This document shows, piece by piece, positions 27,530-37,009 of a stretch of 64,000 nt of DNA (position 1 is its first letter; each line of letters begins with the position of its first letter). This stretch comes from Xylanibacter ruminicola (GTDB taxonomy: Bacteria; Bacteroidota; Bacteroidia; Bacteroidales; Bacteroidaceae). The notes beneath the pieces were generated by a model. The model searched no databases, had not been told where the DNA came from, and saw nothing but the letters and a program-made list of their open reading frames with translations. Location: the NCBI RefSeq assembly GCF_900107775.1, contig NZ_FNRF01000003.1, forward strand, positions 248,001 to 312,000, written 5' to 3'. Made by a program: the position numbers and the translations under genes.

Positions 27530-28137
27530 TAGAAATTTTTAATCAAGGAGCGTTTTCCTCATATAGGATAGAGGATTCGCGGTATAGTGGTGTGTTAAGA
27601 GAGTCACGAAGTTTATCTGCGGGAACAAGACGGGCCGTGAAGAGGACGGTGTTCCTGTCGCACAAGCATTCGGATTTGGATGATTTGAAAGGCTTTATTG
27701 GGTATTTGGAACGGTATTATAGGGTTGAGTGCTATATTGATGCAGATGACCCGGGAATGCCAGAAAAGACTTCGGGGGATACGGCTCAGCGTATTAAAAA
27801 CGCTATTCGGGCAACAGATCGTTTTATCCTACTGGCGACTGACAATGCCATTGCTTCGAATTGGTGTAACTGGGAACTGGGATATGGCGATGCGCAGAAG
27901 TATAAGGAAAAGATTGCAATTCTGCCGATAAAGAATACGTGGAGTACAACATATACAGGTAATGAGTATATGAAGATTTATCCTCATATTGTGAGATTCG
28001 ATTCAGCGGATGTTACTTTTAATACAATACAATATCGACCGGGGTATCCTACTACATCTGGGTATTATGTGGTGTCGGTGGATGAGGCAGGAAAGGTGAC
28101 TTATGTTTCATTGCGGACTTGGTTGGAAAGGGAATAG
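27526..28137 (+). CDS. TIR-domain protein
   Basis: A 203-residue TIR protein with an N-terminal 40-residue extension: TVFLSHKHSDLDDLKGFIGY, VECYIDADDPGMP, FILLATDNAIASNWCNWELG with catalytic-position E117. The C terminus (YPHIVRFDSADVTF, LRTWLERE) parallels the end of the previous protein, so the two genes are probably an old tandem duplication. The start overlaps the preceding stop. About 88 bases without a recognisable promoter separate it from the ATPase gene. Confidence 0.85.
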   Translation: MIEIFNQGAFSSYRIEDSRYSGVLRESRSLSAGTRRAVKRTVFLSHKHSDLDDLKGFIGYLERYYRVECYIDADDPGMPEKTSGDTAQRIKNAIRATDRFILLATDNAIASNWCNWELGYGDAQKYKEKIAILPIKNTWSTTYTGNEYMKIYPHIVRFDSADVTFNTIQYRPGYPTTSGYYVVSVDEAGKVTYVSLRTWLERE

Positions 28138-28225
28138 GCTCCTATGGAAAGGTGCGGAGGATGCAGTGTACAATAAGCTGATGTGCTTATAGAATAATTA
28201 AGCGAATACGGATTAACGATATATT

Positions 28226-30634
28226 ATGTCAACATTTCGCATTATAGCTCTCAAAGTGTTAGACGATAGTCCGAAGTATCAGAGTAAAGTTCTGATACCT
28301 TGCACAACTTATTTCTTCTTTCGAGGTTATGAGGATGTTCCTGGGACGCATTTTATTCGTCGTGTAGATAATCCTGTCGATGAACTGAGACTGTATGATG
28401 TTCTTGGTCATGATGATAGAAAAATCAGTGTAGAGGTGTCGGCTATTGTTGGCAGAAACGGAGAAGGAAAAAGCACCGTTGTAGAACTGCTTTTGCGGCT
28501 TATCAACAACTTTGCCTATGTGTCAGGTTTCAGAGCATCACAGGAAACGCTGCGTTTTGTGACGAAAATGAGGGCCGCTATGTACTATGAGATTGATGAT
28601 GTGATTTATAGTGTAAGATGCGATGAGAATGGGCTGAAATGGTATGAGGAATATAGAGAACTCGACTTGAACGGGAGTGAGGATAGAGATCGCCTGGTGA
28701 AACTTAGAGATGAACACCGCCAGAAGTTGTTCTACACACTTGTGGTGAACTATGCACTTTATTCCTACAATTCACTTCATTTCGCTTTTGAGTCGAAAGG
28801 TGATGGTTGCTGGTTGGATGGCTTGTTTCATAAGAATGACTCATACCAGACGCCATTGGTTATCAGTCCGATGAGAACCAATGGGAATATCAATATCAAC
28901 AAAGAGCAGGATTTGTCGGTTCAACGGCTGATGGCCATCTTTACGGATGCAGGAGAAGAGATGGAACAGCGTGTTGTTAGCGATGGGGTTAAGGCGTTCG
29001 GCTTTGGATTCTCGCTCGAAACAGGAACGAAGTTGCAAAGTGTGACTCTTCAAGAATATTTTGAGGCTGTTGCTGATGACGAATGTAGAATGGAAGACTT
29101 GGAAGGTGATGACTCTGTAGAGGCGGCTAAGGAAATGCTTAGTAATTTCCATGAATTCTTTTCGTCTGTAGATGATATTCTGGAAAATAATAATTATCTT
29201 GTTTATTGGCTGTCGAGTTATGAGGTTGACCATACTCCTAGACATAACTATACAGACCTCACGGGGTATTTGGATATTATAGCTCGTGCCTATGAAGAAG
29301 AAAAATATGAGCATCCGTTCGATCTGGTGCAGGAAATGCGCTTTTTTATGCCAGGAAGACCTCTTAGATGGATGAACTATGCACAACTGTATCGACTACT
29401 TTTGTTTCTTGCAGTATGGGATGTGCTCAGGGAAATAAATGTTGTGGAATTGGAAGAGTCGTTAGACGAATATCTGAAAGATCTGGATAATCCTGCGAAC
29501 AAGGCTATACTGTATATACCTTACAAAATCATAGAGATTCTATCGACGTATGAGCCGTACAAGAAGGCTTCCTATCATTACGATGCCACTTGCGAGGCCA
29601 TGAAACTAGAATGGCCAAGCTATAGCATAAAGAAAGTTTTAAAAAAGGATATTGAAAGTATTCTTCGTAAAGATGACTATACAACATTTAAATTGCATCA
29701 AACTATCAATTACCTGAAGGAGCGTAAGGGTAGTATGTATAATGCACAACCTTTACAATGGTCGCCTGAAGGATATAAATATCTGATTCCGTTTGATGAA
29801 CTGAAAAAAGAAATAAACAAGGAGGGACAGAGTTTGTCAGACATGCTGAAAAGACTGCCACCACCGGTGTTTAATGGGGAGATTATGCTGATGGATGCAG
29901 GAGGTAATCTGTTCCCGTTGTCATCACTCAGTTCAGGCCAGCAGCAAAGGCTCAACTCTGGTGGAGCGTTAGTGTATCACCTGAGGAATTTGGACTATAG
30001 GTTAACTGATACGGAAAGGATGGAATATGACTATGTGACTGTTATTATGGAAGAGGTAGAGCTGTACTTCCATCCCGAATTCCAACGGACGCTTATTTCC
30101 TATTTCATTAATCAGATGGAAAGAGCGAGGCTCCGACACATCAAGGGAATTCATTTGATTTTTGTTACTCACTCGCCATTCATTTTGTCTGACGTAAGTA
30201 ACAAGAATGTACTATATTTGTCGAAAGAGGGTAGACAACCGGAGAAAGAATCTTTTGCGGCCAATGTTTATGACCTACTTGATGACCATTTCTTTTTGGA
30301 CGAGACGATTGGGGGTATAGCTCTGGGAAAAATCAAAGAGTTAGTAGATGTTTATCGACAGTACGTAGAGGATGGGGGAGAGAAAAATCCAGAAGAGCAT
30401 TGTGTGGCAGACAAATTCATACAGAAGGAAAAAGATTTCAGACTGTTGAAAGATATGGTTGCTGACAGTTACCTGAAGCAGGACTTGAATAGAATGTACC
30501 ATGAGATGCTTGCGGAATATATGCCAGAAAAACTGAATGATGAGATAGAACGTGCTCAGCAGCACTTAGATGAGTTAAAGGCTTTAGCAAAAAGAGATAA
30601 CTATGACGGGGAAGATATATCCAGAAGGGACTGA
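28226..30634 (+). CDS. ABC/OLD-like AAA ATPase of a Septu-like pair (PtuA-like)
   Basis: An 802-residue ATPase with Walker A GRNGEGKST (G76-T84), ABC signature LSSGQQ (L568-Q572), Walker B VIMEEVELYFHPE with catalytic E610, and H-loop VTHSPF (H649). The helical insert between Walker A and the signature is long (about 480 residues), so it exceeds the usual PtuA length. Downstream, a 32-base overlap joins it to an HNH nuclease gene, the layout of Septu PtuA-PtuB. In such systems the ATPase controls the nuclease. It is not RdrA-like, despite the deaminase gene further on. Confidence 0.82.
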   Translation: MSTFRIIALKVLDDSPKYQSKVLIPCTTYFFFRGYEDVPGTHFIRRVDNPVDELRLYDVLGHDDRKISVEVSAIVGRNGEGKSTVVELLLRLINNFAYVSGFRASQETLRFVTKMRAAMYYEIDDVIYSVRCDENGLKWYEEYRELDLNGSEDRDRLVKLRDEHRQKLFYTLVVNYALYSYNSLHFAFESKGDGCWLDGLFHKNDSYQTPLVISPMRTNGNININKEQDLSVQRLMAIFTDAGEEMEQRVVSDGVKAFGFGFSLETGTKLQSVTLQEYFEAVADDECRMEDLEGDDSVEAAKEMLSNFHEFFSSVDDILENNNYLVYWLSSYEVDHTPRHNYTDLTGYLDIIARAYEEEKYEHPFDLVQEMRFFMPGRPLRWMNYAQLYRLLLFLAVWDVLREINVVELEESLDEYLKDLDNPANKAILYIPYKIIEILSTYEPYKKASYHYDATCEAMKLEWPSYSIKKVLKKDIESILRKDDYTTFKLHQTINYLKERKGSMYNAQPLQWSPEGYKYLIPFDELKKEINKEGQSLSDMLKRLPPPVFNGEIMLMDAGGNLFPLSSLSSGQQQRLNSGGALVYHLRNLDYRLTDTERMEYDYVTVIMEEVELYFHPEFQRTLISYFINQMERARLRHIKGIHLIFVTHSPFILSDVSNKNVLYLSKEGRQPEKESFAANVYDLLDDHFFLDETIGGIALGKIKELVDVYRQYVEDGGEKNPEEHCVADKFIQKEKDFRLLKDMVADSYLKQDLNRMYHEMLAEYMPEKLNDEIERAQQHLDELKALAKRDNYDGEDISRRD

Positions 30635-31544
30635 GTGGGATAAGTTGGCCAGAGACTATCTTGCGGAATTTGGGGATCTGACGGTGATGGAGCGTTGTTG
30701 GTCGCAATATAAGCATCTCCATCCTGTATTGGAAAGATTTAACCAGACGGTTGCTGAAATTATGACGTCCTCTTTTGCGGAAATGGTAGCCATTTCACAG
30801 CAGTTCAGAAATTTGCCAAATACGTCCGAAGCTGAGAAAATGGAGTTGAGAACCATTAAGCGTTATCTAAAGAGAAAGGTGTTCAACTATGACTGCAGAG
30901 CAAAAGGATGCACCCCCCATCAGGGCGTTATCTCGAAGTTCTTCCAGAAGAAAATGGAAGAGCTGAACGTTCATACATGCTTTTACTGTGATATGGCGTA
31001 TATCAATCCCTTTGTGGACGGTGCTGATACGAAATCTCAATTTGATCTTGATCATGCCATTGCAAAAGGGAATTGCCCGATAACAGCACTTTCGCTGCAT
31101 AACTTTGTTCCATCCTGTCCTGTGTGCAACCAAAGATTGAAACATAAGAAACCTCTTGCTGCGAATGATGCTGACTTGATGAGTGTTGCCCCCTGTAGTG
31201 AACAGTTTGATGCAGACAAAAATATCTATTTTAAAGTAGTGCAGGCTAAGGCCTACTCTGGTGGGTTTATGAAACATCAGGAGAACTATGCAGTCAAGGT
31301 AGTGGCGAGTGGGAAATATGATACTTATGCTAAGCTGTTCCATTTAGAAGAGCGATATGAGTTTCATAAGGGCGAAGCGCTTAGATTGCTCGATCTGAAA
31401 AGGAAATATCCGACATCTAATCTGAAAAAGATCGCTAACATGCTGCATAAGACTACGGAGGAGGTGCGTGAGGATATATTCGGTCTAGGGTTCTCGAAGG
31501 AGCATCACAGATGCTTCGATAAGATGAAAAGAGATATTTTGTGA
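30603..31544 (+). CDS. HNH endonuclease of a Septu-like pair (PtuB-like)
   Basis: A 313-residue HNH protein. Zinc-ribbon cysteines C126-C129 (CFYC) and C172-C175 (CPVC) frame the metal site FDLDHAIAKG (D150-H151), with LHNFVPSCPVCN completing the ββα-metal nuclease. An N-terminal helical region of 110 residues could contact the ATPase. The start lies within the ATPase gene, implying tight co-expression. The likely substrate is DNA, or tRNA by analogy with retron-associated PtuAB; neither is shown. Confidence 0.85.
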   Translation: MTGKIYPEGTEWDKLARDYLAEFGDLTVMERCWSQYKHLHPVLERFNQTVAEIMTSSFAEMVAISQQFRNLPNTSEAEKMELRTIKRYLKRKVFNYDCRAKGCTPHQGVISKFFQKKMEELNVHTCFYCDMAYINPFVDGADTKSQFDLDHAIAKGNCPITALSLHNFVPSCPVCNQRLKHKKPLAANDADLMSVAPCSEQFDADKNIYFKVVQAKAYSGGFMKHQENYAVKVVASGKYDTYAKLFHLEERYEFHKGEALRLLDLKRKYPTSNLKKIANMLHKTTEEVREDIFGLGFSKEHHRCFDKMKRDIL

Positions 31545-31589
31545 AAGAGTTATATTAGCAATTGAAATTAACTTTTTTCGTGTGTTTTG

Positions 31590-31620
31590 TTTGACGGAAA
31601 AGAGAATTTTTGTATATTTG
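31590..31620 (+). promoter_or_regulatory. Promoter P2 of the deaminase gene
   Basis: TTTG at 31590-31593, 19-base spacer, TATATTTG at 31613-31620, then CCAACGGAAT as in P1. The match to P1 extends from TTTTTCGTGTGTTTTGTTTG (31574 on) into the leader with GCATTTGTTCCCGATAC and ACATTTATTCC, so the two transcripts probably share regulation. Confidence 0.8.
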
Positions 31621-31720
31621 CCAACGGAATTAAGATCTCATAAAGAGATGGTGCATTTGTTCCCGATACAATGGGTACATTTATTCCTCTATTTATTACT
31701 TATCTGATCAAAAGAAGAAT

Positions 31721-34384
31721 ATGGAAAATATAAGCACTGTTATTCAAGCGCTGTTTGAGAAGGTTGATGGCGATGAAGTGTTGAATAAAGCTGGATTTGG
31801 TATCGAGCGTGATGATGAACTGTTCCACCGGATGGATTCTGATATGATAGAATCTGTCATCGTTAATAAACTTCTACAAGTGGATAAAGAAAGTACTATT
31901 GACCAGGTGTCGATGCTGGAACAAATAGTGCAGTTTAAATGGATGGAACCTGATGATTCTTGTATGTCGTTAATATTTAGAAGGAAATCATCTGTATTTA
32001 ACATCCTTCTTTATTTTTCTTCGAAATGTTTGAGAGTGAGGGATGGTGAACCGTTATGTATCTATAGACATTTGTTAAGATGGCATTTGATAACAGCGAA
32101 GGTTGGTGAGGATTTGCTTACTACCTCGTTTATGGCTTCTCGCGACTTGCAATTGGATAAGGAAAGGAAAAGTTTTGATTGGGATGCTTTTATAGGTCAT
32201 GATTGTAAGGAATTAAACAGCCTTTTTGATAAACCTATGGCAGAGCTGCATATGCATTTAAAAGGATCTTCGTACAATTTCGATTTAAGTTGGCTGTGTA
32301 TGATGAATCATATTGGAATAATGCAGCGCAATTTTGAGGTAGAGCACCCTTTACATAAATATCGAAATCCAGAAAAAGATTTATATGGAAAAATCAAAAG
32401 AGCTGCAGCTATTAGATTCTACTTAGCTGGAGCTGTTGGGTGTCTGCCGGAATCCATTTCGTTAAGTCAATTGCAAGAATTGTTGAAGAACGACATTGAA
32501 GAACTACAGAAGAAAGATGAAAAAATTAAAGACGTGCCAATCATTGATATCCAGAGTTTGATAGATGATAGCAGAAAAAGGACACAGAAAAGTACAAAAG
32601 ATAAATTTGAGATTCTCAGGAATGCCCAGAATTTCAAAGATAAGTTGGAAGACAACGATATTGTGGATTATATCCCTGTTAGTCATTATGGAAATGAATT
32701 AATAGAGAATAAAGTATTGGCTCCAGAAAGAGCATTTATGTATGCTGTTTTTAGAAAAATATATGGTGAAAATAGTGAGGAAACAGAGGATATTGCTACA
32801 TTGTTTTATGCATACTTGCTGTATAAGAACTATTTTAGGAATGAGATTCTACAACTAAACGAACGCGTAGGGTTCGCTAATTTTGCGAGCTATGAAGAGA
32901 GAAAGACCGATTATCTATTAAAGAGTTTCAATCATTTGTTGTATAAAGCTGCAATAGAAGGATTCTTGCAAAAGAATGATAAAAGGTATATAGAGGCGAG
33001 AATAGTGCCAAAAGATACAGAAGAAGGGATTGTGAAAACTTTGCAAGAGATTTGTAATGATGTAGATAAAACGTATGAGGAAAGATTTGACTTTATTTTT
33101 CACTTTATTAAGCAGAGGGATGAACCTAGGGACACGGACTTGTATCGTCATTTTAAGCTTAGGGAAGAAATCAAAAAACAGGCTTATGCAATATACAAAT
33201 TCAGAAGTAATCGTGAAAACTGGGATGTTAACAATAATTTGGTAGGTAGGGTTGTTGGAATAGATGCGGCTAATTCTGAAATATTCTGCCGACCTGAGGT
33301 ATATGCGCAGGCATTCAGGTTCTTAAGAGGCCATGAGGTTAAAATTGATGAAGAGTTGGATGACTATCCCTGTGATTTGAATGTAACCTATCATGTGGGA
33401 GAAGATTTTATGGACATCGCAGATGGTCTTAGGGCAGTAGAAGAGGCATTAATCTTTTTGAATTTGAGAAATGGTGATAGATTAGGTCATGCATTGGTGC
33501 TGGGAACTGATGTAAGGAAGTATTATGAGAAAAGGTATTTCGTTATATGTGCTAGCAAACAGGTAATATTGGATAATCTGGCATGGCTGCATCATAAGTG
33601 TATCAGGTTGACCGGCTATACCCAATTGTGTGGTTGGTTAGAGATAATGTTTCTAAAGTACTTTACTGATATCTACCGATTGGAACAGAAGGAAGGGGAG
33701 AATATTATAGATTCTTACTTTAATACAAGTGAGGATAATGGGTTGACAAGTAATATTAATGATTATTATTTGTCGTGGTTATTAAGAGGTGATTCGCCCA
33801 TTATAGGAAAAGAATTAGACTCGAAGAGTTTGAAGAATCTAACATCAACTATAGATAAAGAGTGGGCGCATGCGGGTATGAATAATCATATATGTGCAGA
33901 AGTGGCACTGAGGAATGAGAATGCAAGAGAATTGTTTGACGCTTATCATTCTTTTAAATATGCTAAACGTGGTTATTACGGTGATACTTTAACTATTCCA
34001 CCAATGTATAGAGAGGAATGGTATTTGTTATTGGAAAAAATACAGCAACAACTTTTGGGAAAAATTGAAAAACGACATATCGCAATAGAGTGTAATCCAT
34101 CTTCTAACTATAAGATTGGTGAGATGTCTAGATATGATGAGCACCCGATTTTGAAATTCTTTAATTATGGTTTGGATACGCCCTATCCACGTCATGACGT
34201 AGCAGTGTCAATTAATACGGATGACCAAGGCGTGTTCTCAACTTCGCTTGAGAGAGAATATTCTTTATTGGCTCTGGCCATTGAAAGAAATCAGACGGAT
34301 GAACATAAGAATTCGCCGAGAGCTATTATCGACTGGCTCAATAGAGTAAGAGAAATGTCGTTGGAACAGAGATTTAAGTGTTAA
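31721..34384 (+). CDS. RdrB-like adenosine deaminase
   Basis: An 887-residue protein with all metal and catalytic blocks of the adenosine-deaminase superfamily in order: ELHMHLKGS (H177, H179), YHVGED (H558, E561), DRLGHALVLG (H590), ECNPSSNYKIG, and NTDDQGVF (D834-D835). An N-terminal domain of 170 residues and a 380-residue insert between the first two blocks make it far longer than housekeeping deaminases and match RdrB of RADAR. RdrB deaminates adenosine nucleotides (reported for RNA and for ATP) during infection. No RdrA gene adjoins it, so it is an orphan or works with the ATPase-HNH pair or the small protein downstream. Confidence 0.82.
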   Translation: MENISTVIQALFEKVDGDEVLNKAGFGIERDDELFHRMDSDMIESVIVNKLLQVDKESTIDQVSMLEQIVQFKWMEPDDSCMSLIFRRKSSVFNILLYFSSKCLRVRDGEPLCIYRHLLRWHLITAKVGEDLLTTSFMASRDLQLDKERKSFDWDAFIGHDCKELNSLFDKPMAELHMHLKGSSYNFDLSWLCMMNHIGIMQRNFEVEHPLHKYRNPEKDLYGKIKRAAAIRFYLAGAVGCLPESISLSQLQELLKNDIEELQKKDEKIKDVPIIDIQSLIDDSRKRTQKSTKDKFEILRNAQNFKDKLEDNDIVDYIPVSHYGNELIENKVLAPERAFMYAVFRKIYGENSEETEDIATLFYAYLLYKNYFRNEILQLNERVGFANFASYEERKTDYLLKSFNHLLYKAAIEGFLQKNDKRYIEARIVPKDTEEGIVKTLQEICNDVDKTYEERFDFIFHFIKQRDEPRDTDLYRHFKLREEIKKQAYAIYKFRSNRENWDVNNNLVGRVVGIDAANSEIFCRPEVYAQAFRFLRGHEVKIDEELDDYPCDLNVTYHVGEDFMDIADGLRAVEEALIFLNLRNGDRLGHALVLGTDVRKYYEKRYFVICASKQVILDNLAWLHHKCIRLTGYTQLCGWLEIMFLKYFTDIYRLEQKEGENIIDSYFNTSEDNGLTSNINDYYLSWLLRGDSPIIGKELDSKSLKNLTSTIDKEWAHAGMNNHICAEVALRNENARELFDAYHSFKYAKRGYYGDTLTIPPMYREEWYLLLEKIQQQLLGKIEKRHIAIECNPSSNYKIGEMSRYDEHPILKFFNYGLDTPYPRHDVAVSINTDDQGVFSTSLEREYSLLALAIERNQTDEHKNSPRAIIDWLNRVREMSLEQRFKC

Positions 34385-34401
34385 ACAAATAATAACGAAT
34401 T

Positions 34402-34764
34402 ATGTGTAAGTTTTTTAAGGAGTGCTATTTGCAAAAGACAAATCAGTATGACGCGCTATCAGTTTGGGACCAAATCAAAGAACTAGGAGTAACACTTGCT
34501 ATATCATTTGATGAGAAAGAGAAAAACGTTATTGCAAGGCTAGAGAGTGACCCTTCAAAAGTCATTGGGGTTATTTCGGAAGAGGATTCCAAGTCTTTGA
34601 AACCGTATTTGGAGGCTGGTTGGAATGTGTATAATAATAAAAAAATCGATAAGCCTTTGTATATTGGTAAAGTAAGTAGGGTTGACGATAAGGCTGACGA
34701 AAATAAAAGGCTAAGTATTTGTGTATTTATTATTGATGCATCTAATTATAAAAAAACAAAATAA
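34402..34764 (+). CDS. Small protein, possibly HIRAN-like
   Basis: A 120-residue protein following the deaminase by 17 bases. The pattern NQYDALSVW, NVIARLESDPSKVIGVISEE and LKPYLEAGWNVY recalls the HIRAN fold (a DNA-end-binding module often joined to helicases), but the similarity is weak and unverified. It ends four bases before the convergent SNF2 gene. It could be an accessory or inhibitor of the deaminase. Confidence 0.5.
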   Translation: MCKFFKECYLQKTNQYDALSVWDQIKELGVTLAISFDEKEKNVIARLESDPSKVIGVISEEDSKSLKPYLEAGWNVYNNKKIDKPLYIGKVSRVDDKADENKRLSICVFIIDASNYKKTK

Positions 34765-34767
34765 TGG

Positions 34768-37005
34768 TTAGCTAATAAGTAGCTTGAGTTCCTCAATTGT
34801 TAGTTTGTCTGCGGTTGTGTTGAAAAGATCGACAGTCTGACGCTTTTGGTCTTGAAGTTGAAGAATCTTTTCCTCAACAGTGTCTTTGCAGACTAATCGG
34901 AGAACAAGCACATTGTTCTTCTGGCCGATGCGATGAGCACGTGCCATGGCTTGGTCTTCGACTGCAGGATTCCACCAGTCGTCTAAAAGGATAACACGGT
35001 CGGCAGAGGTGAGATTGAGGCCAAAACCACCAGCCTTTAGGCTAATAAGGAAAACGGTGATAGACGGATCGCTTTGGAACTGGCGTACAGGAATGTCACG
35101 ATTATGCGTGTCTCCATATAGAGTCACAAAGCGTATGCCTGCTGATGTCAAACGTGATTCTAATTCGTGAAGGGCACTGACAAATTGAGAGAAGAGTAGA
35201 ACCTTACGCCCCTCAGTACGAAAGGTCTCGATATAGTCGATAACTGTTTGGTACTTAGGTGCGATGCAAGCCTGGCGTAATCGAAGAAGTCCTTCTAAGG
35301 CCATACTGCTTATACGACCACTAACTCCAGTAGCAAAAGCTTGGAGAATAGTGGTGTGAACTTGCTTATATTTGATTCGCTCGGTTTCGTTAAGCTCAAC
35401 ATATACAGTCTTCTCGATACGTTCGGGCAATTCTTGCAGCACCATTTGCTTCTCTCTTCGAAGTATGAAGGGCTTGAGGAATTTGCTGGAGAGAGTGACG
35501 TAGACTTCGGGGATAGCTTGGATGCCCAATGTATGCAAACGGTGATAGAGTGTCTGTATGGGAGGCATGAGCATGATGAAATGCGACCAAAGCTCATCAA
35601 TGGAATTCTCGATAGGAGTGCCGGTGAGGATAATCTTGTGTTTGCAATGTAATTGGCTAACGGCCTGATATTTCTTGGTTTGACGATTCTTTATCACTTG
35701 TGCCTCGTCAATTATAATTGTATCATAATACTCTGGCAGATAATCGGAAAGATGTATGCGCAACATGTCGTAACTGACAAAGGTGAGTTGCTGAGATAAT
35801 TGTGGTGCAAATCGGCTGACTTCGTTCTTCCAATTATATATTAAAGAGGTGGGAGCAATTATTAGATGATGTATATTCTTCCCCAAACAGCATAGATGGG
35901 CGATAATCTGAATGGTTTTACCAAGGCCCATCTCATCAGCTAAAAGACAACCATGATTGTTCTTGCGCTGCTGCTGCAACCATATGACTCCATCGAGTTG
36001 ATAGGGACGTAGTGTTGCGTGTAGCTTATTGGTAATTGACGATTTTATGGCGTGTATCTCAGCGTTAGTGAGTGGTTGTGAATTGGCATATAGCTGACGT
36101 ACATCGTAGGAAGCATCTAACTGCTCTACCAACGTCTTGTCATCAGATCTCGTGGCATCTTCTTTTTTGAACAATATGATATGTCCGTCGGACTCGTGAT
36201 AGTTGCGACGATGGAGATAGCCATCAAGGAGTTGATGACCAAACTCTGATTGATTAATATCTTGGTCAGTTGAGAACCAGTTGATGCCTGATGACTCGTG
36301 ATGGTAATATAGCCTAGATGCGGCTTTGTTGGGGCAGGATACGTAGAGTGTCCAGCCTTTTTTAGTGAGTTCTGCGAGATACTCGGTATCTGTATTCTTA
36401 AATGATAGAGAGGCTGTGGCAGGATTATAATTCTCTCCTAACATAGCTAAGAGCTCTGTCTCAGCCAGCTTGTCGCGAAGCATTAGCGAACCTAAGTTGG
36501 TAAGATAGGGGAGTGGAGAGTATGTGGGATAGAAATCGCTGAGAGCGTCGTTATATCGAAAACGTACTTTGATGTTGCGATGCCAAGAAGCGGGGTTTTC
36601 TATATAGAGTATTCCAGATGGTACGGATGATGCGAGACTTGAAACAATAGACGATGGATGGATGAAAGAAGGTGGATTAGTGATGCGCTTGAGGCTGGAT
36701 TTTGGGGTGGCTTTAACATAAGAATAGGGATGATCCTGGAGTATGCGCTGAACAAGCGGGTGACAAACAAGCCTGCTGTCAATACAGAATGGTTGGCTGA
36801 TAAGGCCTGCATGGTTTATTAGTTGGCATAGCGCTGAGGGGTGGAGCCCATTTGTGGATGCATCGGCCAGAAGGTCGCTAAGTGTTACCTTGCGTTGGAA
36901 AGGTGCCAAAGAGGAACTCTTGCCATCCAGATTGACTTCGATACGGAGTTGAGGGATGGTGTCATTTTCGAAAGTTTCGTAGATGCAAAGTAACCGATAC
37001 GTCAT
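34768..37005 (-). CDS. SNF2-family helicase of a radical-SAM peptide operon
   Basis: A 745-residue SNF2/SWI2 ATPase. Residues 1-330 are an unassigned N-terminal region; the motor has DEMGLGKT (357-364), DEAQ (433-436), ILTGTPIENSIDELWSHF, and the second lobe LFSQFVSAL, FLISLKAGGFGLNLTSA and ARAHRIGQKN. Such motors translocate on double-stranded DNA. It is the fourth and last gene of a minus-strand operon, four bases after the radical SAM gene. A DNA-remodelling motor with a peptide-modifying enzyme is unusual and suggests the modified peptide or the enzyme complex acts on DNA or in defence. Confidence 0.88.
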   Translation of the reverse strand: MTYRLLCIYETFENDTIPQLRIEVNLDGKSSSLAPFQRKVTLSDLLADASTNGLHPSALCQLINHAGLISQPFCIDSRLVCHPLVQRILQDHPYSYVKATPKSSLKRITNPPSFIHPSSIVSSLASSVPSGILYIENPASWHRNIKVRFRYNDALSDFYPTYSPLPYLTNLGSLMLRDKLAETELLAMLGENYNPATASLSFKNTDTEYLAELTKKGWTLYVSCPNKAASRLYYHHESSGINWFSTDQDINQSEFGHQLLDGYLHRRNYHESDGHIILFKKEDATRSDDKTLVEQLDASYDVRQLYANSQPLTNAEIHAIKSSITNKLHATLRPYQLDGVIWLQQQRKNNHGCLLADEMGLGKTIQIIAHLCCLGKNIHHLIIAPTSLIYNWKNEVSRFAPQLSQQLTFVSYDMLRIHLSDYLPEYYDTIIIDEAQVIKNRQTKKYQAVSQLHCKHKIILTGTPIENSIDELWSHFIMLMPPIQTLYHRLHTLGIQAIPEVYVTLSSKFLKPFILRREKQMVLQELPERIEKTVYVELNETERIKYKQVHTTILQAFATGVSGRISSMALEGLLRLRQACIAPKYQTVIDYIETFRTEGRKVLLFSQFVSALHELESRLTSAGIRFVTLYGDTHNRDIPVRQFQSDPSITVFLISLKAGGFGLNLTSADRVILLDDWWNPAVEDQAMARAHRIGQKNNVLVLRLVCKDTVEEKILQLQDQKRQTVDLFNTTADKLTIEELKLLIS

Positions 37006-37009
37006 AGGT

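Noticed and set aside
28138..28225. Possible small gene between TIR and ATPase genes
   Set aside because: No frame with both start and convincing sequence; left as intergenic without a visible promoter.
28226..34384. Complete RADAR system with the 802-aa ATPase as RdrA
   Set aside because: The ATPase has an ABC signature and H-loop, is overlapped by an HNH gene, and a separate promoter precedes the deaminase, so it is Septu-like rather than RdrA.
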